Shown one piece after another: positions 1 through 10,685 of a stretch of 64,000 nt of DNA. The stretch comes from Knufia peltigerae. Lineage: Eukaryota > Ascomycota > Eurotiomycetes > Chaetothyriales > Trichomeriaceae. The stretch spans positions 62,001-126,000 of the forward strand of contig JAPDRN010000010.1 of assembly GCA_030247855.1 (NCBI GenBank), written 5' to 3'. How positions within the stretch are numbered: position 1 is the first letter of the stretch; each line of letters opens with the position of its first letter. The notes beneath the pieces are model-generated. The model ran no database searches and was not told the origin of the DNA. It was given only the letters and a program-made list of their open reading frames with translations. Position numbers and translations under genes: made by a program.

Positions 1-1040
1 TCGTGTGAAGGTGTGGCAGGCTGCGATGAGCCATTAGGTGTAGGCATTGATGTTTCTTTATTATCAGTCTCTGGCACTTCTCTGTCCACCGACATCGACT
101 GTCTCTCAGCCTCTTCTCTGGCCATTCTGGCTGTCAATTTGCGCAGTTGATCGGGAGGGAGATTTAGAGGGTGTGTGTCGGGATCGTGGCGCTTGGAGGA
201 TTTCTTCCTGTCTCGATCTTTATCTTGTTTCTTTGGAGATTTTGACTTCCGCATGGGCGATGATGGTTCAAATTTTGCACCAACCGAATCCAACTCTTTT
301 GCGACGGCCGATGCGGGTGGGGCGGTTGAGGCAGAGACAGACACAGAAGGCCAGGGACCGTCACTTGGCCTGACACTCCGGGTATGATGGGGACTGACAC
401 GGCCTCGGCGAGCTTGGGCTTGTTGGAGAGTTGAAGGTTGCGGCTCAACTCTTCTGCCGCTGCCGCTGCCGCTTCCGTCTCTTTCTTCGTCTTCTTTCTT
501 ATCGAGTGTGCGTAGGAGATAACGAAGGTTGGCCTCTGTCAGAGGAGCAGCCTGGTGAGCCCTAGAGTTGGCCGTTTCGGCGAGAAGCGGGAGAGGATCC
601 GTGTACGACGTCGACGACCGGAGAAAAGCACGGGGACTACTGTTGTCCCTAATAGCAGTGGAATTCTCTCTACCATTGACTGTTCTTGTCCGATGATTGT
701 GAGTGTCTGGAGTCAACAAGGCTTCCTTGTTGTCGTGCTTATCGCCCTGGTCGAAATTTCTCGAATCGCGCCTGCAAAATTGAGCGGGCCTCGCATGGCC
801 ACCGAAATTGTCTAGTTGGGCGCCGTTTGATCGAGTTTTGTTAGGCGTGATAGGCGAATCAGCCCCTGGTCGTTTCGGATTTGGCATCGCGACATCAGTC
901 TTGAATGGTCGCTGGGTCTCAGAAGATGGATTTGCAAGGCTTCCTTGTCGTTGTCGATTCGCCTGCGTGTCTGCGCTCCTCTTATTAGCCTCAACATCAG
1001 ACTGCCAGTCAGGAGGAAGTTTTCTCCTTCGACCGTGCAT
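1..1040 (-). CDS. left-truncated gene, N-terminal disordered part (possibly DnaJ/TPR co-chaperone)
   Basis: A reading frame on the minus strand stays open for 346 codons from an ATG at 1040–1038 to the window edge, so the C-terminus is missing. The visible part is hydrophilic and low-complexity. It begins MHGRRRKLPPDW, has a Ser/Gly run, basic Lys/Ser/Asp stretches, and a short ordered-looking motif (LNLPPDQLRKLTARMAREEAER) around 1–140. That motif, followed by Ser/Pro/Thr-rich sequence, reminds me of the linker ahead of the TPR and J domains in fungal DNAJC7-like proteins, but those domains lie outside the window. The frame is also open upstream of 1040, and a possible acceptor near 1110 means an earlier exon could exist. 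The coding call is firm; the family is tentative. Confidence 0.6.
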   Translation of the reverse strand, partial: MHGRRRKLPPDWQSDVEANKRSADTQANRQRQGSLANPSSETQRPFKTDVAMPNPKRPGADSPITPNKTRSNGAQLDNFGGHARPAQFCRRDSRNFDQGDKHDNKEALLTPDTHNHRTRTVNGRENSTAIRDNSSPRAFLRSSTSYTDPLPLLAETANSRAHQAAPLTEANLRYLLRTLDKKEDEERDGSGSGSGRRVEPQPSTLQQAQARRGRVSPHHTRSVRPSDGPWPSVSVSASTAPPASAVAKELDSVGAKFEPSSPMRKSKSPKKQDKDRDRKKSSKRHDPDTHPLNLPPDQLRKLTARMAREEAERQSMSVDREVPETDNKETSMPTPNGSSQPATPSH

Positions 1041-1420
1041 ATTGGAAAAGTGATGTGCAGTGCAAGTCACGGGTCGAATGTTCACAGGCGAGTGATGGTC
1101 TACTGCACAAAAAGAAGGGGGAGAGTGAAAGGTATTGGACCTGACGACCGCCCTCGATGGAAAACTGCCTGTTCGGTGTTATTTATTACTACATGTGAGA
1201 CTAAATTGAACAATAGCATGTAATTGAAACATTTCCTGCCAGGTCGTTCCATGAATCACATTTCGTTGTCAGAGACAAACGAGAGATGATTGCAGAATCA
1301 AAGTCAAGGTGCGTATGAAGACATCGATCTCAGTTATGAACATATTACTATTCGTACAGCTGCAAAAGAGAATGTAACCAGCATTGATCCTATCAACGCG
1401 ATGCTCAAAGGCATGTCGCC
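1041..1420. other. intergenic, no gene seen
   Basis: This 380-nt gap holds the promoter of the left-edge gene and the 3' flank of the permease. No extended coding frame or RNA gene was recognised. Confidence 0.5.
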
Positions 1421-3069
1421 TTACTGTGCGTTGCTCGCACAAGTCCAGCTACTTCCACCTGGCTCGTTGTGAATAGCATAACCACTGGCATACAATCCCA
1501 TTCCACAGATACCGGCGCCCATGCCAAACAAAGCCAAATTGACTCCAGTGAGAGTGATCTTCTTCCAGTTCTTGGTGTATTGCCCCCAGTTCAAGAAGAG
1601 CCAGAAGATGCCAGAGATACCGTAGGTAAACCAGGCTGCAAACAAACTCGAGATCAATGCAAGCAGGTCATTGAAGTTTGGAATGGACTCTGCAATCACC
1701 CAAGCAATCACCCAAATGGTCAAAGTGATGGCGAGCCAGCTGCCTACAGCCAGCAGTGTCCGTTTAGACATGTGCTTGGTCCCTCGGAATAGTCGGACAT
1801 ATATGTACTTCGAAGCGACATGACCATAGATCACACCAGCTACGATGATGGTAGGGATAGCCAAACCCCATGCGATTTTCCCGAGAACCTTGCCAGCGGT
1901 GCCCAGGGCCGGTGAGTCGACCTCGTCTCCCCCGTATGCGTATATCACCATCGCGACAAGGAAGTACATGGCCGTGTCGGTGACCTGTAACAGCACCAAT
2001 GCCTTCGGGAAGTCTTTGGGGTTGCGCATCTCCGAGATGAAGCTGAAGAAAGCGACATGTCCAGCATACGCGAACACAATGTTTGTGACGCTGAGAAAAG
2101 CCGTAGCGAATGTTGCTGTTTGCGTCGCATGATAATTGCCATGGGCAGGGTTTCTGGAACCCACTCCAGCCATGCACACAATCACTGCCGTGATGATGGA
2201 GAGGAAGCTCGCACACGAAAGCCAAGAGACCTTCAACAGAGTCCGAGGAATGTCGCAAATCCAGAAAATAACCAGCCCGATGATGCCCCAGGCTATCGTG
2301 CAGGCGGCTCCGTCGGTCAGAGTATTGAGGCAGATGGTCCATGTCAAGATGTGACTTGCCATGCTGAAGATGAGGAAGATGGTCTGAGCAGCACCAAAGA
2401 CTTCGCGCATCACGGCTGCCCATCGTGGGCCAAGTGGCTTGAAAAGGACATACCCTGCATCGGCCATATTGTGAACCTACAGACCGGCTGTCAGGAAAGT
2501 TTCTTATCATGACCAGACGGCTGAGCTTACCCATGGATGAGCCATCTTGAATTGGCCTATGACATAACCAGAATAAGTCGCAACGATACCCAGGCTGAGA
2601 ATCAAAATTGCTCCTGGGGCCATCCCGATGGTAGCCAGCACGGAAGGCAGCGAAAGAATGCCCAAAGAGATGGTCTCTGCGATCATAACTGCAAAGAGGT
2701 ACGTGTTAGAATGCCTTCTCAGGTTATTCGGCGTTCAGTTGAAACATACTCATACTGCATTGCCTGTCGGGACTTGTCAGTATATGATTGCAGGGCAATG
2801 CATGCGGATACTACTTACCACCACTTCAATGTGCGATACTTGACACCATCGCCGTCATCTTCATCTCCGAAGGGATCTGACTCCATATCCACGCTTTGGC
2901 CTCGGAACGCTGAGCCCAGTGAAGAGCGACGCCGCTTCTCGCCATCTCCGGACATGTAGGGACGTTGAGAGTCTTCGTAGCGAGCGCTGTCAAGGGGCCG
3001 CGCATCCTTCTCTACATCAGTGCTATAGGGCTCCGCAGAGGCACGCAGAGTCGGCGATCGAGAAGCCAT
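1421..3069 (-). CDS. Mtr-like neutral amino-acid permease (AAAP/Aa_trans family)
   Basis: This is a polytopic plasma-membrane amino-acid transporter resembling Neurospora MTR. Four exons give 490 aa: 3069–2819, 2763–2756, 2688–2531 and 2476–1421. The N-terminal tail of about 80 residues is cytoplasmic, charged and Ser-rich, ending in VKYRTLKWWQ. It is followed by the first membrane segment with MIAETISLGILSLPS, typical of the family, then HNMADAGYVLFKPLG and about ten further hydrophobic segments up to the C-terminal SGYAIHNEPGG. Phases agree across all junctions (251+8+158+1056 nt). Exon 2 is only 8 nt (GCAATGCA) yet restores the conserved WQ-C-I-M-I-A-E-T run, so it is very probably real. 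MTR-type carriers import neutral aliphatic and aromatic amino acids by proton symport; the exact substrate cannot be read here. Confidence 0.9.
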
Positions 3070-3848
3070 GATGATGTCGTGGTCTCGAATGTTTTACTGT
3101 ATCTAGCTGTTGACGTGAGGATACGGTTCGAAAGCCTCAGTGGCACTGATACCCAGCAAGTCCACGCTATTCGTCAAGGTCGACGATAGATATTGAAAGC
3201 AGAAAACCCTTCACACATGCGATCGCGACCCATCGCTGGGAGGGGTATATAGTCATGCGAGCAGTATGATGACATTGTTGCTGTCGGGATCGCGAAAAAG
3301 CCTGCGACGTCATGGGGAATTCGATGGTGCGAGGGATTGTCAATGCATGCCGCGAAGGTGGAGTTTTTGTTATACATCGCCACTGACCCTTGTCAATCTT
3401 GGGGCAGTCTAAGGATTCCCAGTCACAGTTGAAGCGGCAGTAGTTTTCGTGGGATGAACATCTTCTGCGACTCACATTCGCTGTGATGAAGCGAAGAATG
3501 GCAAAGCATACGCTTGATCTTGTGATCAGAATTTTGGGTATGCTTGTGTTATGCTTGGTATATCTTAAAAAGAAACCCCGGCAAAGGGATGTACGAGACG
3601 TCAACGTGCAGGGATCGCTCCACGTTGTTATAGGCATCTCGGGGCTCGACTCTCATTACGTGACAGCCAAGTTAAGGGCCTATATCATTCGCTGGCTTCC
3701 TCGTGCTTGTCCTCGTCCCGGGCCTGGGCAAAGCTGATAAGGAATATGGCTTTGTTACATCGAAGATCGAAATCACATTAAAACGTCTGATTATCGACAT
3801 TGCCATCGGAGATCGCTAAAATCGTGCAGAGACTCCAATACCATCCCA
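3070..3848. other. intergenic, permease promoter side
   Basis: About 780 nt lie between the permease start and the 3' end of the kelch gene. Short overlapping frames on both strands show no family resemblance or splice continuity. The segment presumably carries the permease promoter and the kelch gene's terminator. Confidence 0.5.
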
Positions 3849-5701
3849 TCACTCCATCTCTACAATACCAGTCTGTCGTGCAGAAGGGTGCGGACCAATA
3901 ACGGTTCCCGCATCCTTCTCGACGGGTTCTTGGGGTACAGTGTTACTGGACACTCTTTGTTTGGCTGCAAGTTCGGCGGCCTGATGCGTTCCAACAAGTT
4001 CTGCTGTCCCTTGCGAGGAATCACTGCTATAGCTGGGCAGACCGTCTTTTTCAAGTTCGTCTCTTACCTCAGTGTCTTTTGCCGAACGACGTGATCGTGA
4101 GTAGAAGAAAATTCCACCACAGGCGATGGCCACAAAAGCCACCGCACCAATAACAATTCCAGCAACGGCACCACCCGATATGCCATGATCTGTGTCCGAC
4201 GAGACATCATATGGATTCGAGACTGCAGTCGAGGTGGTCCCAGGAACCGAGCAGGTTGTTGCTGTTTTGATGCTGAAGAGCCGAGAAAGTGCAGAATCTG
4301 TCCACCCTGCCTCGGGCTGTGTCTTGGTAGCACCACCTGTTGGGCTAAAACATTGTCAGTGAGTTCTGACCTACGCATGGGATATCAAGTACTTACTCCC
4401 CACCAATGGCCGCCACCACATCATCCGGCACATCATACTGGCCAGCGTTGGCATCGAAAACGCTACCCCAGCTGATGGTACTCAGGTCGAGCACAGCCAA
4501 GCTTTTCTGTTCCCAGTCGCAATCATGCGATATATTGCTAGACTTTCCTCCACCTCCGACGGTGATCATTTGTCTTGGAGCTAGAAAATGGCACGTCACA
4601 GACCAGCAGGCATCTTGACCAGTGAATACCTTGACCCATGTGAAGGATGGTAAACTCAAGACATAGATATCATCGAAGATTGTGGATTCTGAAGTTCCGC
4701 CATAGAGGTAAATGTTGGTGCTGCTGTTGTCCTGAGCCGGCGCAGCAACGAGGCAAAAATCTGTGCGAGAGGAAGGAATGTCGCCACTGGCCTTTTGTGA
4801 GTACCAGAAGTTTGTGTTTGGCGATGGACTATCGCTGAGGTCGGTACTGTTGACATCAAAGGTTGTTATATCGTCCATTGCGAGTAGCCCGTCTGCTTGC
4901 GTTTCTCCTCCGAGCAGCACAAGAACACCTGACTCTCCGAAATTAGCGACATACACCATTCCAGCACCCTGACGATTACTCCTAACCGACTCGTCCACCG
5001 TGAGATTTTTGACGTTGTTGGTCGTGGTATTGATGACTACCATACCGCCGACCCCGATGGTTTCATCGCCTAGATTTTGCGTCGTGTCTGCAGTACCACT
5101 GTCGATTTGGCCGCCTACAAAGAATGCCAAACCCAAGTCGGGTACCTCGGTGCTTGCACCCCAGGAAGGAATTGTATCGACCGCTCCTGACGTGTCAACT
5201 GCCAGCCATGTATCATCTCTCATATCATAAGACCAAACAGCATATTGAGTTGTAGGAGCGACTTCAAAATAGCGGAAGGACTCGTTGAATCCGGACGTGG
5301 TGCCACCAAACATATGAAGCGTTGTGGAATCATTCTTCCCGGCAAACAGAGAGGCATCATGTACGTTGATTGGACCTGAAAACCCTTCGACCGATCCGCT
5401 GATATATCGTGGTTTCTGGGATATTGAGACATTCGTTTTCCAATCCCGACGCTGTCATGTCGACACAGATGAGGTTCTCGTTGATGCCGCTGGTAATCGT
5501 TTTCGTGTCTTGCTGTCCGTCGGCACCAAAATCAACAAATGTTTCAATTCCGCCATTGATGTACAGTGTCCGATTCTTCACCACGGAGCTATGTCCGATT
5601 CTTCTGCAGAAATTCTTGACTGAGTCGAGCGAGACTCCAGCGCGAACAACAGTTAGTTGAGTCAAAGCAAAAAGCGCGAGGAAGAAGCGGTAGGCATCCA
5701 T
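3849..5701 (-). CDS. kelch-repeat membrane protein with apparent 1-nt frameshift
   Basis: This is a secreted or membrane-anchored kelch beta-propeller protein. The start at 5701 gives MDAYRFFLALFALTQLTVVRAG, a clear signal peptide, then FCRRIGHSSVVKNRTLYINGG, a first kelch blade. Further blades carry MFGGTTSGF, FVGGQI, LLGGET, YLYGGTSES and ITVGGGG. The second exon (4344–3849, after a 52-nt intron starting at 4396) encodes a membrane segment (AVAGIVIGAVAFVAIACGGIFFYSRSRR) and an acidic cytoplasmic tail of about 80 residues. Exon 1 plus exon 2 total 1801 nt, one too many. The frame breaks near the CCC run at 5445–5447: the upstream frame ends at 5357, while the downstream frame is open through WKTNVS to the propeller. 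A 49-nt intron with a weak GTCGAC donor would also restore frame but would delete WKTNVS. Sequence error, real mutation and that intron remain possible. Confidence 0.75.
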
Positions 5702-6694
5702 ATTGACATCGGAATCAGGAATGAAGTGATGGATATCGTTACCGCGCAAAAGGATAGCAGGAGAACGAGGAGGTCACAAAAATGAAGGGGGTGAGGACGG
5801 AGACTGGTGTTGCACATCGCCGTTGCTTGTGGGCCAATGGTTGGTTGAGTGATCAACTGTGGCTACAGGTCATCTCAGGACTCAGCCTTGAATCCTTCAG
5901 GTCCTCGATCGCAGACAATGTCAGCTCTAGCCAGACATAGGAGCTTATAAACGAGTCTAGGATGGTGGATCCGATCATTGATCTGCCTATGAGAGCTGCA
6001 ATTCTCCGCCGACTGTAACACGAGGTATTTTGACAATCAGGAAGAAGACCTTGGCTGCGGCGGCGCTCATTCCTTCACATGAGGCAAGCTCTTGTAGCAC
6101 GAAGAGGTACGGCCTGAGGAGAAAAAAATATAGATCGTGACACGTGTACTGGCTAGTCCGAAGGAACGATGTCTGAGGATGAGAATTGCTTTTCCGTTGA
6201 ACTTTCGAGCTGGCTCGTACATATGTACTACTCACCTCGCTCAGTTCAATCAGTGGAGTGAGAATGATCTTCGTCAGCGCGAAAGATCCATAGCATTTAC
6301 TCCGAAAGGCTAGAGCGGGCAGAAGAACACTGCCAAAATGCGTGCTTGAGGTTAGCGGATTGTTTCGAATAGGATCCCCCTGGTCTCCGAAGACATAGGC
6401 ACCGGAAGTGAAAGGCTGGTGATGGTGAGGCTGAGAATTGGCGATGCAGTTAGCGACACGTGATCTGGTGTTGTTGCCAAGCGCCAAGAGCGACGGGGAT
6501 TGTTTACTTGGTCACGTCATTCTGGGAAATCGAGCATCACAGCAAAGCAGCCAATCTTTCCATCTCAACAATCAATCCACCACAGACCACCTCTAGCGAG
6601 ACCCTACGACTGCTCGTACTGTACATTTCATATTACCCTCTATCCTTCTTCTTGTCCTGTGCGCCATTTCCATATTCATCGCCTATGGTCGAGG
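5702..6694. other. divergent intergenic promoter region
   Basis: About 1 kb separates two divergent genes. CACGTG cores occur near 6138 and 6457, and the segment just before the plus-strand start is pyrimidine-rich. A 166-codon minus-strand frame at 5987–6487 lacks an ATG start and any recognisable motif. Confidence 0.5.
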
Positions 6695-9187
6695 ATGGCT
6701 ACTCCACGTCGTAGATCTGCTCGTTTGAGTAAAAATGCTCAACCTCAGGTAATGTTTGCCCTCACTTTGCGAGTGTTTGTTGTGATATATCTGCTCCTCG
6801 CACTACATAGCAGTCGGCATCCGCGTTTCGCAGTCATATTAGCATCGACTCGGAGACTGACTGCTTGATAGCGACAATCTGCTCGTAAACAAAGTACAGC
6901 TGTGCTCGGATCCCTCATAGAACGAGACGAAACTCCCGAGGCCGGTGAGCCTCAGTCAAATGATGTTGTTGAGACTCCCGCGTCCGCCGCAACCACCAAA
7001 TCTCAACTTTCGAGGCTCTCGGGCCTCAAGACACCCAAAACCGAACCACGAGTCGATCGAGGCGAGATGCATCCTGAACACGCTCATCATACCACAACAA
7101 AAGCTCCCGACTCTGGCCTCAAGCTAGGCTTTGTCGATATCTCTTCCCGTCCGCAGACAATCGCGAGTGCACAAAACACCCCTTCCAAAGCTAGAACAAG
7201 CACCCCTGCGCATTTCCAATCTACCAACTTTGACTTCAAGTTCGGGGCCGAATCTCAATTGAGCACTGAGGCACAAGAATTAATGGACAATGTAAGAGAA
7301 GAGGCAGCTAGGATCAAGGCGCAGATGCAGGCTGAACGAGATGCTCAGCAAGACAAGGACGACAAGGCTGAGGCCGAGTTCAATGGAATCAACGCTTCCG
7401 GCAGAAGAATTGCGAAACCCAAGGGGAAAGCTGGTCGGTTTAGTGATATCCACATGGCTCAGTTCAAGAAGATGGATTCGATCGCGAATCACCCTTCAGC
7501 ATTCCGAGGAAAGCCTAGTTTTGCGCAACCAACTACACAGTCACTCAAGAGAAGCGGCTCTAAGGCAGGTCTGGACGAGAGTGAGCGACCTCGAACTGCT
7601 GGAAAGGGCAGTCCGGCGCGGCGACCGCCGCAATTTCTCGGGCGCCCAACTTCTGTCAGCCCCTTCAAGTCTATCCCGTTTCAATCAGAACGAATTGAAA
7701 ACACAGCACCCGCCAAACGTGCTCGACATTCCGAGTTCCATGATGTCTCGGCAAGTCGGCCAGTAGAGCCACCGCAGCCTGTACGGACATTGCCCAAGCC
7801 TATATCCAGCCACTTGTTTTCCCCCACCAAGGCCTCGTTAGCAAGAGCTGCAGCAAGTCAGATCCCGGTCTCGTCGCCGAACAAAGCTCCTTCGCTGAAG
7901 CGGCCAGCATCTGTTAAATCTTTGAGGACAACCTCGAGCATACCAAGTGTGCGACCTGCTACAGCGCATGGAGGATCTTGTGCTCAGAACCCTTTCAAAT
8001 TTCCTCCTGTCGACAAATCAAGACTTGATCGACCACTCCCACCGCCGCCTGAAAATGATTCTTCTTCATCGCCATCGCCAGAGTCGGCAAAGTTTGTGCA
8101 ATCCGAAGCCACCGTTCAATGCTCGTCTCCCTTGAAGCACCCTGGCTTCTCATCTCGCCTACCAAAATTCAATGGGTTGAAATCGATCCTACGAACTGGC
8201 CGTAAGACTGACATCATGCCCCCGACTCAAGAACGTCAAGGCACTCCAAAGCGACCGGCAACTGCTTCTAATGGCAGTGGCGATGTGAAGAAGGTAGACT
8301 TTACACCCAGTGTGAAATCGAGATATGCTGTCAAACTGGCAGCTGGAAGCCCTAGCCCAGCCAAGCTCCCAACACAGCTCACTCCTGGAAAGGCACTTGA
8401 GCCACTTGTCGCGTATGATCCAGCTGCATATGTGCTTGGTGACGATGATGGGGACGATGCTTGGGAAGATGCAGAAAGCGAGATCGATTATCCGGTCTTA
8501 CCTGCCATGTCCTCAAGCCCTGCGCAACCTGGATCTGGCAAGTCTTTTGAGAAGAAAGCCAAGGACCACAAGCGTCGGGAATCCAAGGACTTCAAGTCCA
8601 TCTTCACAACTCTTCATCACCCCTCACGCCCTACGCAGCCATCAAATTTTGCTTCCTTCAATGCTGCGGCCAACAAGAGCGGCCCAACTGTCCACGTTGA
8701 CAAGATCATGAGATCACCAAGCAATACTAATTTCTCACGGCCATCGCCATCTACAATCCGTCGCGTCAGAACATCAGGTGTCACCGAGTTGGTCCAGCCT
8801 TTCGAGGATGCGGAGGTGCAGACCGTGCCTCACGGTATCCCTGGCAAGAAGCGACGTCGCGAATCGACGGCTTCCAACGAAGACGAAGACTCCTTCGTGT
8901 CTGCTGGAAAGGAGAACCGACGTATAAGCGTCATGCCATCTGTACCTGGCGGTTGGTGCGACACTCCGCAGCCTGAGGAGCAAGATGAAGGCGCGAAACG
9001 TGGTGGCAAGCGCGCAAAAGTCGGTAGCTTCACCAGTCCGCCCGAGAAGCCCAGAGCTGAAGCAAAGAAACCTCGACAGAGCATGGCGCGAGAAATGGCA
9101 AAAAAGACTGCTGATGCACGTAAGGGCAAGGGTATTCTCAGCCTGACCCGGTTGAACATGTTGAGCCGCCCGAAGCAGAGAGGTTGA
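6695..9187 (+). CDS. conserved fungal disordered nuclear-type protein
   Basis: Two exons, 6695–6748 and 6872–9187, give 789 aa. The first exon encodes MATPRRRSARLSKNAQPQ and joins in phase at a TAG acceptor to RQSARKQSTAVLGSLIERDETPE. The protein is Ser/Pro/Lys-rich and mostly disordered. A more ordered stretch near residues 80–190 includes EEMHPEH-like, LKLGFVDI and FDFKFGAESQLSTEAQELMDNVREEAARIKAQM, a probable helix, then GRRIAKPKGKAGRFSDIHMAQFKKMDSIANHPSAFR. Acidic DDDGDDAWEDAESEIDYP and several Lys/Arg clusters (GKKRRRES, KRGGKRAKVG) suggest nuclear localisation. I recall close relatives across Eurotiomycetes annotated only as hypothetical. No enzymatic domain is evident and no function is proposed. 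Confidence 0.85.
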
Positions 9188-10685
9188 ATTGTTTTATGAC
9201 AATCTTTGGATGAAATCTGCCGCCTCTTTTGTTCATGATGCTGAGCAGCGTCTCGATTGAGAGTCTTGAAGGCATCATGATTCCCCATTCGGCTCGAGCT
9301 TGTTCCTCACCGAATTTACAAGCCGCTCAACCATTCTCTCTGCCTGGTCAGAGGTGAGTCGGGCTCTTTTTTACGACTTTTGCCTTGCGGAAATTTGTGT
9401 TAATTGGCCATCACTTGATTTTATCGGAAATACGAATTGTGGAATGTGTTCTCAAGGGTACGGTCAATGGATTTGGTGCAGATGAAGTTTGAATCCGCAA
9501 TCTTTCGTGCGCCTCGTTTGACTTGGGGTGAGAATTGGACTTGGGCTCTCTGGAGTTTCTGGAAAGGTCTCCGAGACTATGGGCGAAAATGGGAAATGGA
9601 ATGGCTTCGTTGGAACTGTCCTTTTTAATTTGGCGTTTTCGAGGATCACAGGATTACAGGACCACCGATTCAGTGACAACATTCCCGAACGGTTTCGGTC
9701 GATACGTACCAGAAAAAAGTCCCTTTTTTTCAGTTTTGGAGTCATTGGCCATGGAAAGGGTCGGTTTGAGCTGGACAGGCTGGATGGATGGAGTGTTTTG
9801 TGTGTTTCTTGCAATGGCAGAACTTTTGTTTCCACACAAATTTTACATGTCGATGAATCAATTAATGCCTTTATGACTTTGTCCAGGATAGGACAGCAGT
9901 ACTCCGTCTGGAAGAGACAGCAGAATGATCCCTCAGCTCCAGTGGTTACCTAGGCTGGTGGTCAACAGTCCAGTCGAGGTGTGTTTTCGATCACTTCACC
10001 TCGACCAGAACCTTTTTCGCCCTTGCTTAACTTTTATCTGTCGTTGGGAAACGCCTTGATCAAATCACCTCACACTGTTGTAGACATTTACTGGGCTACA
10101 TGAATTCCAGGAGAGTCAGCGAGTACTGACCTTTACCTATTCACTTACTTTGTATGACGGAGTACAATCGAGTTTGATCTGATCAAGGTCCTCCGTAGTT
10201 TTTATTTTTATAGTTCCCTTTTCGGATGACCACATCAATCGACACGAGCTGGTGCGTGGCACCGTTAACCCCCTTTTTCTCTTCGTTTTCCTTTCTTTTT
10301 GTTTGCCTGAAATGGTTCCACACAAAACCAGAAAAGCTGTAAAGTCTGTAGAACCTAGTACAGGTACATGTACATATACTACCTAGGTACCTGGTACCCG
10401 GTCGCCTCGAAAAAAAAAAGAACTATATTCTTGCAAGTCGTTCGGTTCTCAGGTCCCCAGGATTTCATGATATCCACCTCCGTTACCAGAGGTATCAGAT
10501 GACGCATTTTTATGATACACACACTCTCTTTGAAAAGGCCCAATCACTCCATGAGTTGTTAAACCATCCTGTTTTGTTGTATGTCCCTGGTCTTCCTTTT
10601 CCTCTTCAGGAGAAATTGAATGAGAAACATCAAAAAAACCCAACAAATCCAAAAAGAAATCATTGAATCGATAGTAGTTTGCAAA
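9188..10685. other. 1.5-kb intergenic region, no gene supported
   Basis: It lies between the convergent 3' ends of the disordered-protein gene and GDT1. Overlapping plus-strand frames at 9437–9953 have no homology signal and conflict with one another. The segment holds TACTCCGT-type motifs near 9900 and 10156, a TACCTAGGTA-rich patch near 10379, and an A-tract at about 10410–10420. Confidence 0.5.

Noticed and set aside
3118..3140. GGTTCGAAA string resembling a tRNA T-arm
   Set aside because: No acceptor stem, anticodon arm or CCA-side pairing could be built around it. Similar strings at 43205 and 54005 also fail.
5987..6487. 166-codon minus-strand frame in a divergent promoter
   Set aside because: No ATG at its start, unremarkable composition, and it sits where two promoters are expected.
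9437..9953. Overlapping plus-strand frames of 113 and 141 codons
   Set aside because: Mutually overlapping in different frames, no homology signal; more likely 3' flank or noncoding DNA.
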